A DNA stretch of 64,000 nt from Vitis vinifera (taxonomy: Eukaryota > Streptophyta > Magnoliopsida > Vitales > Vitaceae). The position numbers and the translations under genes were made by a program. This document shows, piece after piece, positions 10,698 through 22,882 of this stretch. The first letter of the stretch is position 1, and each line of letters opens with the position of its first letter. Under the pieces are notes generated by a model. It worked only from the letters and a program-made list of their open reading frames with translations, was not told the DNA's origin and ran no database searches. The DNA lies in contig NC_081808.1 in NCBI RefSeq assembly GCF_030704535.1, positions 21,827,501-21,891,500 of the forward strand. Reading direction: 5' to 3'.

Positions 10698-13600
10698 TAA
10701 CTTGTTTCGTCGCTGATTCTTGTGCATCAAGTCAACCAACGCAAAGACAGTTCATAGTTTCCCGAGTTCTTTAAGTTGTTATGTTAATCGATAAAAATAT
10801 GGATTATTGGATTTATAAACATGATTTAGGAGTTGATATTACAATTTTTTTCTTTCCTCATTGCAGTTTCTACTATGTTTTACTGTGTATATAAATACAC
10901 ACACACATATATATGACCTTTCATTGTGAACTATTACACAAACCAATGTAGTGTTGATCGATTTTTAAGATCATGAGTCCTGAAACAATCATCAAATGAA
11001 TGAACTATGTCTAAAAATCAAAATGTGTTCTAGTGTTGAATTGTATCTGCATGTCAACTTTCTTTATCATGGAGATTGTATTACTTCTGCCAAGCAGTTT
11101 CAGTCATTGAAATGAGAAATCCCAGATCAGGGTATACTTGTGTACATCTAATGCGCTCTTTTTTATTGCAATAATTGGTGGGCATTTCCTATTGAATGGA
11201 TAGGGCCACATCTAATGCTCTTTGCTGGAGTTTCCAGTCATGGTTGACCATTTCATGGCATAAGATTCTCCATATCACCAGTCTCTTCTTCTGTTCTCTT
11301 ATGGTGTGGTGGCTATCAGGAAGAAGCCCAGAGAAAAATCATTCAGGAAGTCATGCAGTTTCTTCCCCAAAGACATGTTTCTTGTTCTTTAACCATTCTT
11401 CTCCATCTCTACATGTATCTTTTCTTCCATTATAATGTAGCAGCTGCTGCCATGATCCCAACTAAACACGCATCGTGTGTTTGGAGATTCGATCATGAAT
11501 CCAGGCAATAACAACCACCTCAAAACTCTACAGCAATTTCCTGCCATTGGGAAAGGACTTCTTTAGAGAAAAACCAACAGGAAGGTTTAGCAATGGAGAG
11601 CTCCCTTCCGACTTCTTCCGTAGGGGTCGGCATTTTTTCCGGGCACAAACCAAGCCACACGGGTTGGTTTGGATTGATTCCCTGGTTTGTTTTGGTTAGG
11701 ATTTTTGCTCAATGGATTAAGTTGCGTTTTAGAAGTAGAAGTTTTTATAATCAAACCAATACGATCCTTGATAAAATTTGTTGTGTTACTTTCTATAGTC
11801 ATTAAGATTTAAGTGTACATGTTCAAGGACTTCTTTCAAGGTTTTTTTTTTTTTTTTTTTCATATATCTAATAGCTTAATGAATTGATTTTCAAAGGGCT
11901 ATTAATTTAGGGATCATAAAGCTATCTTAGCTAATTTATTAGCTGAGAAATCAACATAGGAGGCTGTTAAAGCTCTATTTTAGATTGGGTTAAAAATTTA
12001 AAAAGCACAACACTTAGAAACGGTTCCAAGACCCAAGATATCCACCCCTAATGCATGGATTATTAGTAATTTTACGAAGACTACAGTGATCCATATTGAG
12101 TTATAAGAAAAGCTCTCTTTTTCTCCATGTTTGTGTCTCATTGTTTACCGGACCACGTAGAGATGTTCAAAACATACATAGGGAAGTTACAAGCAGTAGT
12201 GTAAGAAGATCATATCAATAAAATATTAACCAAAAGCCATGCTCCAATTGTGCGTTGGAAGCTATAGTTCAGCTTCGATTTTCATGCAGGTGGAGTCATT
12301 TCTTGAAACAACATGCAGGGTACTGATTTATATTCTGAACACTTTAGGATGAGCTGAGTCCACATTCATTTTCCTTCTTGCTGAAAAATAAATAAATTTG
12401 GCAGGCAATATATGAATTAGAAGCAAGAAGAGTTTCAGTATTAAGTGCATCACCAAATAGGGTGTGTGCCATCACAGAGACCACTAGATGGAGGTATACA
12501 AAGAGGAGTTACAGAGCAATGCTGCTCAGTAATGTGCAGAGTCACTCAACCAAGCAGCATTGCTCTTTAACTCCAACCTCTCCTCTGAACTCGTCTCCCT
12601 CAATCAGTTGTCTACTTGGATATCTATTCTCCACTACTTTCTCTTATTCAAAACCCCACTTAGCTTGGTGAATCATACTCATCCAACCTTGAATTCATCC
12701 CATTTGAATTATAGCAGGCAGCCCACACGCCATAGCAAGTAATTGAAGAAATCAACAATATTGTTAGTCTTCTCAGTATTTGAAGTGACCAGCCAAGGAT
12801 GTTGTGGTACTGCAACTATTAAGGTACCAATGCTGTGTAACCCACACAGCCCTTATACATGCACAAATGTCTCCTAATATTTATTATGGGATAGTTACCA
12901 TCCAGCAGAGAAAACCGATGAGATCACCAACCAGGTCCTCAACAAGCGTATCAACTTCTGAGAATCCAATTTTCAAATGAGAGCATCCTAATCTCATAGT
13001 ATACCCACCTGTTTCAATTTCCAAAACCAGCTACCATGCCCATTGTGAATAGTTATCTTTGGTTTAAGCATCCAAGAAATAAAATCAATTCTTTGGTTTA
13101 AAATTAGCATGAAGCAATGACATTTCATTGATCAATGCATTTAAAGTCAGCAAATCTATCAGCCATGCACCTCGAACAACAGAGTTACATTATCCACAAA
13201 CACAAAAATATGCTAACAAAAGTCTACAAAGAGATCTAGATCATCAGGGGGGAGATGCAAAAGATGCAGTTCATGTAATAAGGACAGATCCCTTGTACAT
13301 TATACTCTCAAGAAGAGAGACAATCAATGTTGATACGAATCAATATACTACTTTCTTACTCGGAAAAAACAACTACCCACTCTTTCAAAAGTATCTAGAA
13401 AACTATACAAGCAACCAGATTGAAATATATTATTCCCATAAAAGCCACCCAAATCTTTAAAGTCCCAATGCAAACCTGAAGTTCCATAAGACCTAACACT
13501 GCCCAGAAAACTACAAAACTTGCATACTCTAACTACAGCCTGTAGGTATAGGGATAGGGAAGAAATTATATACATGGAAACCAAAAAGTAAAGGAAGATC
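10698..13600. other. Convergent FREE1 / FBS4 3-prime flanks
   Basis: The left part should hold the FREE1 3-prime UTR and the right part the F-box gene 3-prime UTR. A short CA/TA microsatellite lies near 10886-10915 and a T tract at about 11840-11860. Small open frames here show no family similarity that I recognise. No RNA gene was seen. Confidence 0.5.
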
Positions 13601-15292
13601 TTAGAGAAGCTTATTCTGAGCAACAGCCTGACATAACTCGTCCTCATAGAATAGAACTCGATTAGATGCCAAGGACTTGCAGAGGGGCTTTGGTAAAATT
13701 GATGGAACCATGCATCTTGAAGGTAATGCTGACTCCTGGAAGAGAACAGCAGCAATCTGCCGCATCTCAGTAACTTTCAAGCGAGAAGGTGGCCGGGGAC
13801 CATGCCTTGGTGCTTTTGGGGTATGTGGACTAGCCAGAAAGACACCCTTTCCATCTCCCTTGCTGCAAATATGACACCAGTTCAAAGATAACAATGCAGA
13901 AGAATCAATATAAGCATAACAGTAAGAAAGAGGGACAAAAGGAAAACATAAAAAACAACTAGGGGTTGTAGGTCTACCTTACAAAAGGCCAGTGCTCTGT
14001 TGGGAGTGGAGTCATTGTCCTCAACATCTCCTGTCGTGAGCGGTCAGGGGTTGTGTAATTGAAGTGGAATTGCCTAGCAAGCAAAACCTGTCCCAATAGT
14101 ATAAACACCGTTATCCACCTTGAATATGCATTTAAATTTGACCAGTGTCTGAGAGAAAGAAAGAGAGGAACAGAGAGCTTACTGCCTTCCTAATCCTCTG
14201 TGAGACATGAAAAACAGCCCTCAATTGGTCATGGTGCAGGTGACATAGTATTTTAACCTCAAATTTCACAAAATAATTGAAATCAGTACTTCCACAGAGT
14301 TAATATTAAGAAATATCAATACCATGAAGATCTCAGTTTAAATTCTGGAAAGAATAAACACCAAACAGGTTACTACTATGCTTATTGAGGAGTACTTGTG
14401 TCTTGACACCACATACCTATGTTGAAGCATGATACTCATGTCTATGAACACATCTATAGGCTAGCATCCAGAGAAATGCATCAATTTCTCTGGTGAAGAC
14501 TCCATGATGCCAAGTCTACACAGTGTTAAATCTTGGATTTTATTAAACATGTGCATTATTATCCTGGAAATGATTAGAAATGGAACTTCTTTACCAACTT
14601 TTGTTGGGTTTCAGAAGATCCTTTATCATTGTTGTTCCATCTGTCCATCCCCCTAGCCCCACTTATATGCACAAATCCGTTTTATCTATAAATTTAAGCT
14701 GAAAATAGAGAAGCATAAGACAAGTCCCAATCTGCAATATAAAAGGGGTTTTGGCATTCAAATGAAGACCAAGAAAATTTTCATCAATTCATTCTTTAAC
14801 TTATCATAGACAAAGAGTATATAGCATGGTTAGCATCAACTAAGAAATAAGAATATGCAAATTATAGTATATCACAGAAGAACGAGGGCGACTAACTACG
14901 AGAGCAACATGAAATACCAATAAATCCATAGGAAGAGACTCCAGCTTTGACTCGGATTCACACTCATCAACCCTAGGAGTCCTTGGCGTTCCCATCAAAC
15001 TACTCTGTTTAAGCTGCCCGATCACAGGTGAAAATCCAAACTTCTCAGGAGATGCAATCGGAAGGCTTTCATCAATAGCCTCACCTCCCAGTGCAATATC
15101 ACTATCTGCCTTCTTGGAATCCAACACCGCCACTTGTTTCTTTACAAGGTCGGTACATGACTTTGTCGCAGCCTTACTATACCGTAGCTGGGCGAGAGCT
15201 CCCGGCCTGAGGTACTTGTTGCTTGAATTCCTCTGTCGCCTTTTCTGCTTCGGAGTCTTCATTCCCCTCTCCTTTGGAGATACTTTCCCCAT
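13601..15292 (-). CDS. F-box stress-induced protein, FBS4-like
   Basis: Four exons on the minus strand: 14918-15292, 14183-14257, 13978-14087 and 13601-13862. They join in frame to 273 residues. The chosen ATG gives MGKVSPKERG; the frame is open upstream but has no earlier ATG. A basic N-terminus (KQKRRQR) precedes a YLRPGALAQL motif. A short divergent F-box follows (about 117-162: LESLPMDLL, then VKILCHLHHDQL). Next come the conserved FBS blocks: HFNYTTPDRSRQEML, TPLPTEHWPFVSKGDGKG, PHTPKAPRHGPRPPSRLK and the C-terminal ELCQAVAQNKL. These match the Arabidopsis FBS family, closest to FBS4 (At4g35930). Role by family: substrate adaptor of an SCF E3 ligase, stress-responsive, with 14-3-3 partners reported for FBS proteins. 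Its next gene on the right is MCA1, as in Arabidopsis. Confidence 0.92.
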
Positions 15293-17041
15293 ACTATTCC
15301 CTTCTTGTTTCCTTTTCCTGCTCGATTTCTGGCCTTTTCCCTCTTTTATGCTCTCCTTATAGGTCTTCAATTTCAAACCAAAAATAAACTTAGAATTCCA
15401 TCCATTTAACCTGCGTCACACAAATCCAAAAATCCCATTAAAATCCAGCAAAGATCAAATGCTTCTACAAATAAACCAAAGCAAATCCATCACATTTTCA
15501 TAAATTCTCTCATCAGTACACCGAATATATCACAAAAAATTTACCTGATTCCACCGAAGAATGCAAACCAAATTCACCTCAACGCTAACGAGCACCCAAT
15601 GAAAGGCACAAAATCCTAGATAACAAAAAGAGGTCATTCGCATATATTCTCATCGCAGACAAGAAAATCAAGAATGATGACGCGATTAAAATAACAAAAG
15701 AACAGAGAAAAGGACCAGATTCATCACAGAAAGCAGAAATGGCAGAAAATTTGAGATCAACCTGATAAAACGCAGAGCACTGGAGCAGATCGGGAAAAAC
15801 CCTAGACACTGATAGAGCAGCAGAGGAACGAAGAGAGAGAGGAAGTAGAAAGAGGGAGGGAGAACAGAGAGAGAAAGTTGATAGAGTGAGGGAAGAGATG
15901 TGACATCTCTAGGGTTTGGTTTTGAATTTATTGTGATTGCCCGCCAAAATTTTCATCAACAGTTACTGGAGTAATAAAAAAACACCGTGGAAAATGGCGA
16001 ATATGTTTCGATATCTAGCTGGAGGAACACGTGGCGCTTTTTTATTTGCGGCGATTTTACTGGGCCAGTCTGCTTTGAGTTCTGGGCCTGATGGTGTAGA
16101 TCTGGGGGCCCACTGACCACTGAGATTGCGGTGTTAATTTCTCAATAAGGATTGATTTTCCTTTTTAAGTTTAATTTAATATTTAAATATCAGATTTGAG
16201 AGAGTAAGGATTGATTTTCCTTTTTAATATTTAAATATCAGATTTGAGAGGGAAATGAAATTTTTTTTTTTTTTTTTTTTTTTTGACTAAATTGTGGATG
16301 AGGGGCGGTTAAGGGTTGGCCTCAATCAGCCATTCTTCATGATGTATTTTAATGCTTGAAAGGACTGGATGAACCTTTCACGCGCTATTAATTACGGGTG
16401 AGCGTCGGTTTTTCTGAAATTCAATGAGGGGTATTTTCGGGTTTTTAGAAATAATTTTTGGGGATCTAGTTGGCTAGATCAACGGTGCAGATGAAATTGG
16501 GCCTTGTAAACGGACTATGAGGCCCAATTTCAGGGCCTGCTTGTTTTACTAATTGGTCGGATTTGGGCCCTTGATTTTTGGGACTGAGACTTGTTATTGA
16601 CGATGATGAGAAACATTATTCTTCTAAAAGTTGTGTAATTTTCTATGTAAATACTGAAAATTATAATTATGATTATTCCTTAAATAATAAAAAATATTTC
16701 ATAAAAATAAAATAATAAATAAACAAATTAATTATTAATAACTAATTAATTTATGGATTTTTTTTATATAAATATTGTGGAAATGAAGAATTTAAGACAA
16801 GCCAACATTGAAGTTTATATAAAGAAAAAAAACTGGTGAAGACATTTTTGGCTGTAGCATTGTTTAAAGCCCTATTTGGATCACCTTATGAATTATAAAA
16901 TTCAAAAGATTATTTTTTTAAACTCAATAATAATTTTTATATATTTTAATTAATTTTATTAAAAAAAAACTTATAACTTAAAAAATAATTTAATATAAAA
17001 GTTAAGAAAATAATATTTTTGATATAAGTTATTATTTTATA
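15293..17041 (-). promoter_or_regulatory. FBS4-like 5-prime leader and upstream region
   Basis: The leader probably starts near 15850-15900, where a GA-rich strand (CT-rich on the sense strand) ends, and may contain an intron. A CACGTG G-box is at 16028-16033. A short direct duplication of about 60 bases (AAGGATTGATTTTCC to CAGATTTGAGAG) occupies 16146-16252. A run of 24 T is at 16261-16284. The rest, to 17041, is AT-rich with no gene visible. Confidence 0.45.
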
Positions 17042-17593
17042 AGGCTGTAATTTGGATGAGTTGATCAAGTTAATAACTAACTTGAACCCAACTCGAATTA
17101 AGAAATAATCAATCTAAATTCAACTCAACTTTATTTTTTTAAACTCGGGTTGAGTTCAGATTGTTGAAGTTAAACTAAGGTTGGTTGATTGCATAATCAA
17201 AATCTATTTATAATATTTTTTAAAAATCATTTTTAATGTATTTATATAAAAATTTAAATAATAAATATGACCAAATTTTAAGATATCAACAAAAGAATAA
17301 ACGTAAATTTACATATTTTAAAAAAAAAATGAAAAACATATGATATAATATAATTTAATATTTTTGTTTTAAAAATAAAAAAAATGAATATTATTATATA
17401 AGATAAAATACATTATGAATATTATAAAAATATTAAATCAAGTTCGAGTTGTTCTAACATTAGCTTAAGTTCAATTCAAATTAAGCTTGGGTTGAAAAAA
17501 ATATAACCCAAGTTTGACCCGAGTATTAAAAATGATTGCTTAAGCATGTCCAAACATCGAGTTGGATAGGATCAACTCACTCAAATTACACCC
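17042..17593. mobile_element. MITE, hAT-like, about 550 bp
   Basis: Ends form inverted repeats of about 24 bases. The left end reads GGCTGTAATTTGGATGAG. The right end, read inward on the other strand, is GGGTGTAATTTGAGTGAG, followed on both sides by TTGATC. There is no coding capacity. The flanks are AT-rich (TATTATTTT on both sides), so the exact target duplication is unclear. Confidence 0.6.
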
Positions 17594-17684
17594 TATTATT
17601 TTTACTTATATAAGAATTTAAACAAAAAAATTATTCGCGAAAACAGGTTAGTTTTAGAAGACGTTAAAATAATTTTCTAAGCAT

Positions 17685-17693
17685 TTTAAAAAA
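17685..17693. repeat. 9-bp target site duplication, left
   Basis: TTTAAAAAA directly abuts the left end of the Mutator-like element. It matches the 9 bases just after the right end exactly. Confidence 0.85.
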
Positions 17694-18206
17694 GGGTTAA
17701 TTGGTTGAAGGGGTCAAAATAACCCCATATTTGCAAATATAACCCACTAGTCAAAAAGCAAAAAAGTTAACCCCGTTGAGACAAAAATGTCCTTCTTCTT
17801 TTTTCTCTCCAACACATACAACTTCTCATTTCCCTTTCCCCCCTCATTTTTCCCTCCAAGACAACATTCTCTTTCCCTTTGTTTTATAGCAGATTAGGTT
17901 CTAATTTTTTTATTCGGTCATTGGTTGCTCATTCTCTCACTTTTCCTGCAGATAACAAGTTTAACTTCTTATCATTGTTTCATCTATTCTTCATTCTTGG
18001 TCACGAAAATATGAAAAAAAAAATATAAGCAACCAATAATTTTTTTTTTTATATTATCATTTTATTTCTTTCTATTTCTTGAAAATTCAAAATCTGACTT
18101 CAACATTATTGGTAAAAAATAGAGACTACATTGTTAGTTCTGAAAAAGTGTAAAGTTCATTCAAAAGAAGTTGAAAAGATTTATCCATATGACAAGGTCA
18201 AATGAT

Positions 18207-18740
18207 GGTAAGCAAATTCACAGTCATAAATTTCACCTGAACTTAATAATGGTTAAGTTGCATTAATAAAGAACTTAATTGTGGTTAAGTTCTTTGTTCA
18301 TTTTTTCACCTGAACTTAGCAGTAGTTGAATTGCATTAACAAAGAACTTAACTTTGGATAAGTTCACAGTCAGAATTTTCACCTGAACTTAACAGTAGTT
18401 GAGTTGCATTAACAAAAAATTTAACCACAGTTAAGTTCACAGTTAGAATTTTCACCTTAACTTAACAGTAGTTGAGTTGCATTAACAAAGAACTTAAATG
18501 TGGATAAGTTCACAGTCAAAATTTTAATTTAAACTTAACAGTAGTTGAGTTGCATTAACAAATAACTTAACCACAATTAAGTTTACAGTTAGAATTATCA
18601 CTTGAACTTAACAATGGTTGAGTTGCATTAATAAATAACTTAATTGAGGTTAAATTCACACTCAGAATATTCACTTGAACTTAACGATTGTTTAATTGCA
18701 TTAACAAATAACTTAACTATAGTTAAGTTGACAGTTATAG
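18207..18740. repeat. Tandem array, seven copies of a 73-bp unit
   Basis: The word TTGCATTAA recurs at 18258, 18331, 18404, 18477, 18550, 18623 and 18696, exactly 73 bases apart every time. Each unit holds CTGAACTTAACAGTAGTTGA, TTGCATTAACAAAGAACTTA and a GTTAAGTTCACAGT segment. AACTTAAC and GTTAAGTT are inverted within each unit. Units differ by substitutions but not by net length. Because 73 is not a multiple of 3, the array is non-coding. Confidence 0.93.
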
Positions 18741-18845
18741 TTACATTACAAAAATTGTAACTTTGAGCATCAAGTCAAATTCATCCAAAATAACAACCAA
18801 CACTCAACAACATATAAACCTTTTACATAATCAAAATGAAACCCA

Positions 18846-19454
18846 CTACATGGGTAAATTTTTGAAGTAGAACAATTCAGTTGTCATTTTCTCTCTAAAC
18901 CAATTAATGCGGGCATCGGTCAGTGAGCTGAATGGATGATCATGCATTAAGTATTCTGCATATTTAATCAGGAATATCCTACAATCACCAATGCATGAAA
19001 CACAAGTAATCAAAATTAAGAAGGCTAAAAAAAATTTACTGTATAAGGAATAAAGGTGAAATGATAAGATGAAGTTTAGATATTTGTTTACTTACTCATA
19101 CTCTTGTTGAGGAACATCATGCAATCATTCAATGTCTCACTGTTCTTCACTCTTAGGATCACCGTTCTTCCCATAATATGATGTAGCATGCAAAATACGC
19201 GATAACACTTTAGCTAAAGGTATTATGGCACCTTTTAGTCGATTATCACTATTAATGCCTATCAATGAGTCATACACAAGTATTATCCTCTGAGCAAGGT
19301 AAACTACTCCCAATACCCAATGCATACTTTGGACATTAATAGGGACATAGACGATGTCCACCTCAAACCATTTCATGGAAGGAATTGGGTGAAGCCCATT
19401 AACATAGTCAACAAGAATATCATATGCTTGCATTTGGAACATAGACCTACTCAA
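18846..19454 (-). pseudogene. Ulp1-type C48 cysteine protease remnant of the MULE
   Basis: An open frame (19137-19454) contains WFEVDIVYVPINV and MHWVLGVVYLAQR followed by VYDSL. This is the His-Trp and Asp part of the Ulp1 catalytic domain. Downstream in the same frame are two TGA stops, then DVPQQEYE, a GTAAGT donor, and after a T-rich AG acceptor (about 19035) a second block with GDCRIFLIKYAEYL. The latter holds the Cys nucleophile, although the usual Gly after DC is Arg. It ends at the stop at 18846. The family cleaves SUMO-like conjugates; in plant MULEs its function is unknown. The stops suggest decay, and the N-terminal part is not recognisable. Confidence 0.75.
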
Positions 19455-20542
19455 ACACCATTGTATAATACCCCTAAAATTTCCAAATATCCCTAAAATT
19501 TCATAAATTGTCTGTAAACTTTACCCTAATTAGATGCTATTACATTGAATATATCAATTCACTCTAAACACATGAATGATAATAATACAGAAAACTAAAA
19601 CAATATTAATATGCAATTTATTATTTTTCAACACACTGTAATGGTTCCCAAATATTTTCACACATCAGCTAACAAACCTAAATTTATTTCACTCAAAATA
19701 CATAACTGATAACAATGGAGAACTAAAAAAAATATATATATAAATATAACAATTTTATACTTTGAATACAATTCAACAAATCCTAATTTTTTCTTCGTGC
19801 ATTTAACTAATAAACTTAACCATACTCAAATATTATTGTATAACATCTCTAAAAATTTTAATAATTTATCAAATGTGAAGACTACATTCACCGGTTTAGC
19901 AAAATCACTTGCCTCTTTTGTTGGTAATTGGGATTTTTGCTCAGTAGTTTCGCTTTCCTTTGCTTCACTTTCTTCTGCTTCACTTTTTTCTTCTGTTCAC
20001 AATTACCATTTTTGCAGTGTCGCCACTTTTTAAATTTTTTTTTTCTCCTATCACTCTTCAATGAACTCGTTATTTCCTTCGTGTTTGAAGATATAATATG
20101 AGATAACTTTAAAAAAAAAATAGAATAACAATTTTTCCAATGATTCAGAATGAAATAGAGGATGAAATGATAGACAAGAAATTTTCTAGGGTTTTTGAAG
20201 GAAATATGAGATTTTCATTTTATGCATCAAAGGAGGATAATGAAATAGAAGAAGATGATGAAAAATGAGGACTCGTTCTGTAAATGAAGCGGAAGAGGAG
20301 ATGACATTTCCCTTTTGTACACCAAAGGAAGATAATGAAGTAGAAGAAGATGATGAGAGAAATTTTTAGAAAATATGAGGAGTTGTTCTATAAATGAAGC
20401 AGAAGATGAGAAGTTGTATATGTTGGAGAGAAAAAAGAAGAAGGACATTTTTGTCTCAACCAGGTCAGCTTTTGTGTTTTTTGACCGATGAGTTATATTT
20501 GCAAATATGGGGGTTATTTTGACCCCTTTAACCAATTAACCC

Positions 20543-20551
20543 TTTAAAAAA
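20543..20551. repeat. 9-bp target site duplication, right
   Basis: TTTAAAAAA immediately after the right terminal inverted repeat. It is identical to the left copy at 17685-17693. Confidence 0.85.
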
Positions 20552-22573
20552 TACAAACGCCTTCAGAATCGGAAAAATTCGAATATAAACGTATTAGCTA
20601 TTTATATTTTTTAAAAACTAGAAATATGTTTGAAGAAACCATTCTCACTGGTCACAGCCGAACACGTGGCTTAAGCTATTGTGAGTGAGCATTTCTTGGG
20701 CTCAAAGCCCATTCGACTAATATGGGCCTAGAAATCAGCAGACTTAATCCACGAAGTCAGGACCAGTGGGCTTGGCAGCCCATCTGGCCATGCCACCGGT
20801 CCGGTCCGGTCCGGTCCGTGGGACCAGATTTTATCATTTTACTGTCATTGGGATGTTGTGCAGTGGGAGTTGAGAAAATCTAGTAGAAAAATGTAGCACG
20901 TGAGTTGCACATTTTTCATGATTCGCCTAAAAAAATTGGATGTCTCCCACTAAGCTCAAAGATGTAGGATTTCAGAGCCAGTTCCATCTATAATTTTTTA
21001 GTCCACCCACTTTGGCCTTTCCAATTCCACTTACGTTCCCAAACAGAGGAATCTTAAATTGGCATCTCAATCCAATCCCATATCTCTAAATTTCACTCAC
21101 AACTCCACTAACCATTCCAGGTTTACCCAACCAAGAAAGGATAATGGTTTTTATTTTCCTTTACAGCTGGACTCACATTATCGAAATTTTTCATAATAAT
21201 TAACTACGAATTATTCAACGAAATTAAAAATCAAGTATTAAAGATTTAATACCGAAATTTTATTATCATTATGATTGATTCCCGATAAATATTAAGAAAA
21301 AAAGAAGTTACTAAACGAAAATGATTTCCTGTGTTTAGTTGTCTTATGAAAAAATATAAATATAATTAAAATTAATTAAAAAATGATATATTTTTAAATT
21401 ATTTAATTATCTTATGGCTATATGTTAATTTGGGATGTGACATTAGAGCAAAAGTTTGAAAGATTTGACCATAACTAATTATTAAAATAAGACTTTAATT
21501 TTCATTTTCATTTTCATTTTGATTCAATTAGAAAGATGTATGTCGGAGGAACCAAACATGCCCCTAAAGAATTAGGCATTAAAGTTACACATAGTTTTCG
21601 GTGGTTGGCAGGGGATGGAGAGGTGGAGTTTGATGCTAATACCTGATGGGCTTTGTTTAAAGAGACATAAATCAGAAGGCAAAGTGTTAGGTCTACAACA
21701 TTGATGATTGCCAAAAGTTGGGTGCTATGTTATGATAGTCTATGATTATTTTTCCTTTTATACCCCACTAGATATTCTTCCCACAAATTCCTCTCCCTCC
21801 CCCTCTCCCTCCCTCCCACCTACTAAATAATCAGACAACCACACATGGACCCACATGCATTCTCATCATTTCCTATCGTGGGCTTTTGTGTTTCTCATCA
21901 TTCTCCATTAAATATCTTAAAATCGAAAAATTTTAAGGTGGTATATCAAATTTTCAACCTTTAAAATTTGTATACAAAATTTAATCAAATGAAAATATAA
22001 ATAGTAAGATAAAAAAAATATAAATAATGCGACTAAAAAAATGAAAAAAAAATAAGATTAAGATATAAAACATTGGTATCAAATTTGATATAAAATAAAG
22101 TAACGTAAATATGTATGTAATATAATCTAATTGATCATATTTCTTTATTTTAACATTGTTATATTGAATATCGAATGAAAAAATTCTCAACGTTATATAA
22201 GTATAAACTTTTATTAATCATGTAAGTTTTAAAACTGTAAGGGTCTTTTAGGTTTAAAATTGATAATATCTACATAATATGAAATAATTATTATAAATAA
22301 TATCAAAGTTGATTTTTGATCCTGGCATAAGAGTTTTGTTTGACTTCATAAGGAATGTTTGTTCATTTAATCTCATAATTTCATGGGATACAATAAGGAC
22401 ATTTGTGTATATATATGAATGATTCATCAAATAAAAGAGAAAGCTTCTGACGTTATATAAGTATGAATTTCTCTTAATTGTGTAAAAATATTTTAAAACT
22501 GTGAGAGTCTCTTTAGACCCAAAATGAATAATATCTACACAATTTGGTGCTACTTATTACAATTTAATACTTA
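20552..22573. other. Intergenic, no gene seen
   Basis: AT-rich. A perfect run of four CCGGT units lies at 20796-20815. A CACGTG is near 20660. No coding region, RNA gene or clear transposon end was recognised in this stretch. Confidence 0.45.
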
Positions 22574-22882
22574 GGGTATGTTTGGTTATCGCAAATTTTG
22601 AGGGAAATAAAATAAGGAGAAAAAGTGAAAGAAAAGAAAAGCGTGAGGAAAAATAAAAAATAGATTCAAAGTCAATAAAATATTTTTATATGTTTTTTTA
22701 AACTCATTTTACTTATTTTCTTTAATTATATAAAGATTAAGTGATTTTAAAATGTATAAATTTTTAATTATTTTTAATTATATTTGATTTTCTTTGATAT
22801 TTTTGGTAATGAAATCAAACAAAAAAAAATTATTTTCTTTAGTATTTTATTTTTCTTAATACTTTTCGAAACCAAACATAAC
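22574..22882. mobile_element. Probable Tourist/Harbinger-like MITE
   Basis: The left end GGTATGTTTGGTTATCG pairs with the right end, which reads inward GTTATGTTTGGTTTCG. The interior is AT-rich and non-coding. Length is about 310 bp. The left flank is TTA, but a matching right TTA/TAA was not found at the exact edge, so the family is tentative. Confidence 0.5.

Larger units (their letters stand above)
17694..20542 (-). mobile_element. Complete Mutator-like element carrying an Ulp1-type gene
   Basis: 2849 bp bounded by long terminal inverted repeats and a perfect 9-bp target duplication, the hallmark of Mutator-like elements. The inverted repeats are about 135 bp: 17694-17829 and 20409-20542. 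Both start GGGTTAATTGGTTRAAGG and continue through TTTGCAAATATAAC to ATGTCCTTCTTCT. Inside are a minus-strand Ulp1-like protease remnant, a seven-copy 73-bp array, and a two-copy subterminal repeat of about 96 bp (20228 and 20324). No MURA transposase is present, so it is non-autonomous. Ulp1 capture is known in plant MULEs such as the Kaonashi type. Confidence 0.9.

Noticed and set aside
11587-11805. Overlapping frames on both strands near 11.6-11.8 kb
   Set aside because: Both strands are open over the same short stretch with no motif; more likely a GC-richer repeat fragment than a gene.
18207-18740. Regular repeat array that might suggest a CRISPR-like structure
   Set aside because: The whole 73-bp unit repeats without unique spacers, in plant nuclear DNA and inside a transposon. 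It is an ordinary tandem array.
20227-20535. 102-codon minus-strand frame
   Set aside because: It overlaps the right inverted repeat and subterminal repeats of the MULE; low-complexity Phe/Ser content indicates non-coding DNA.
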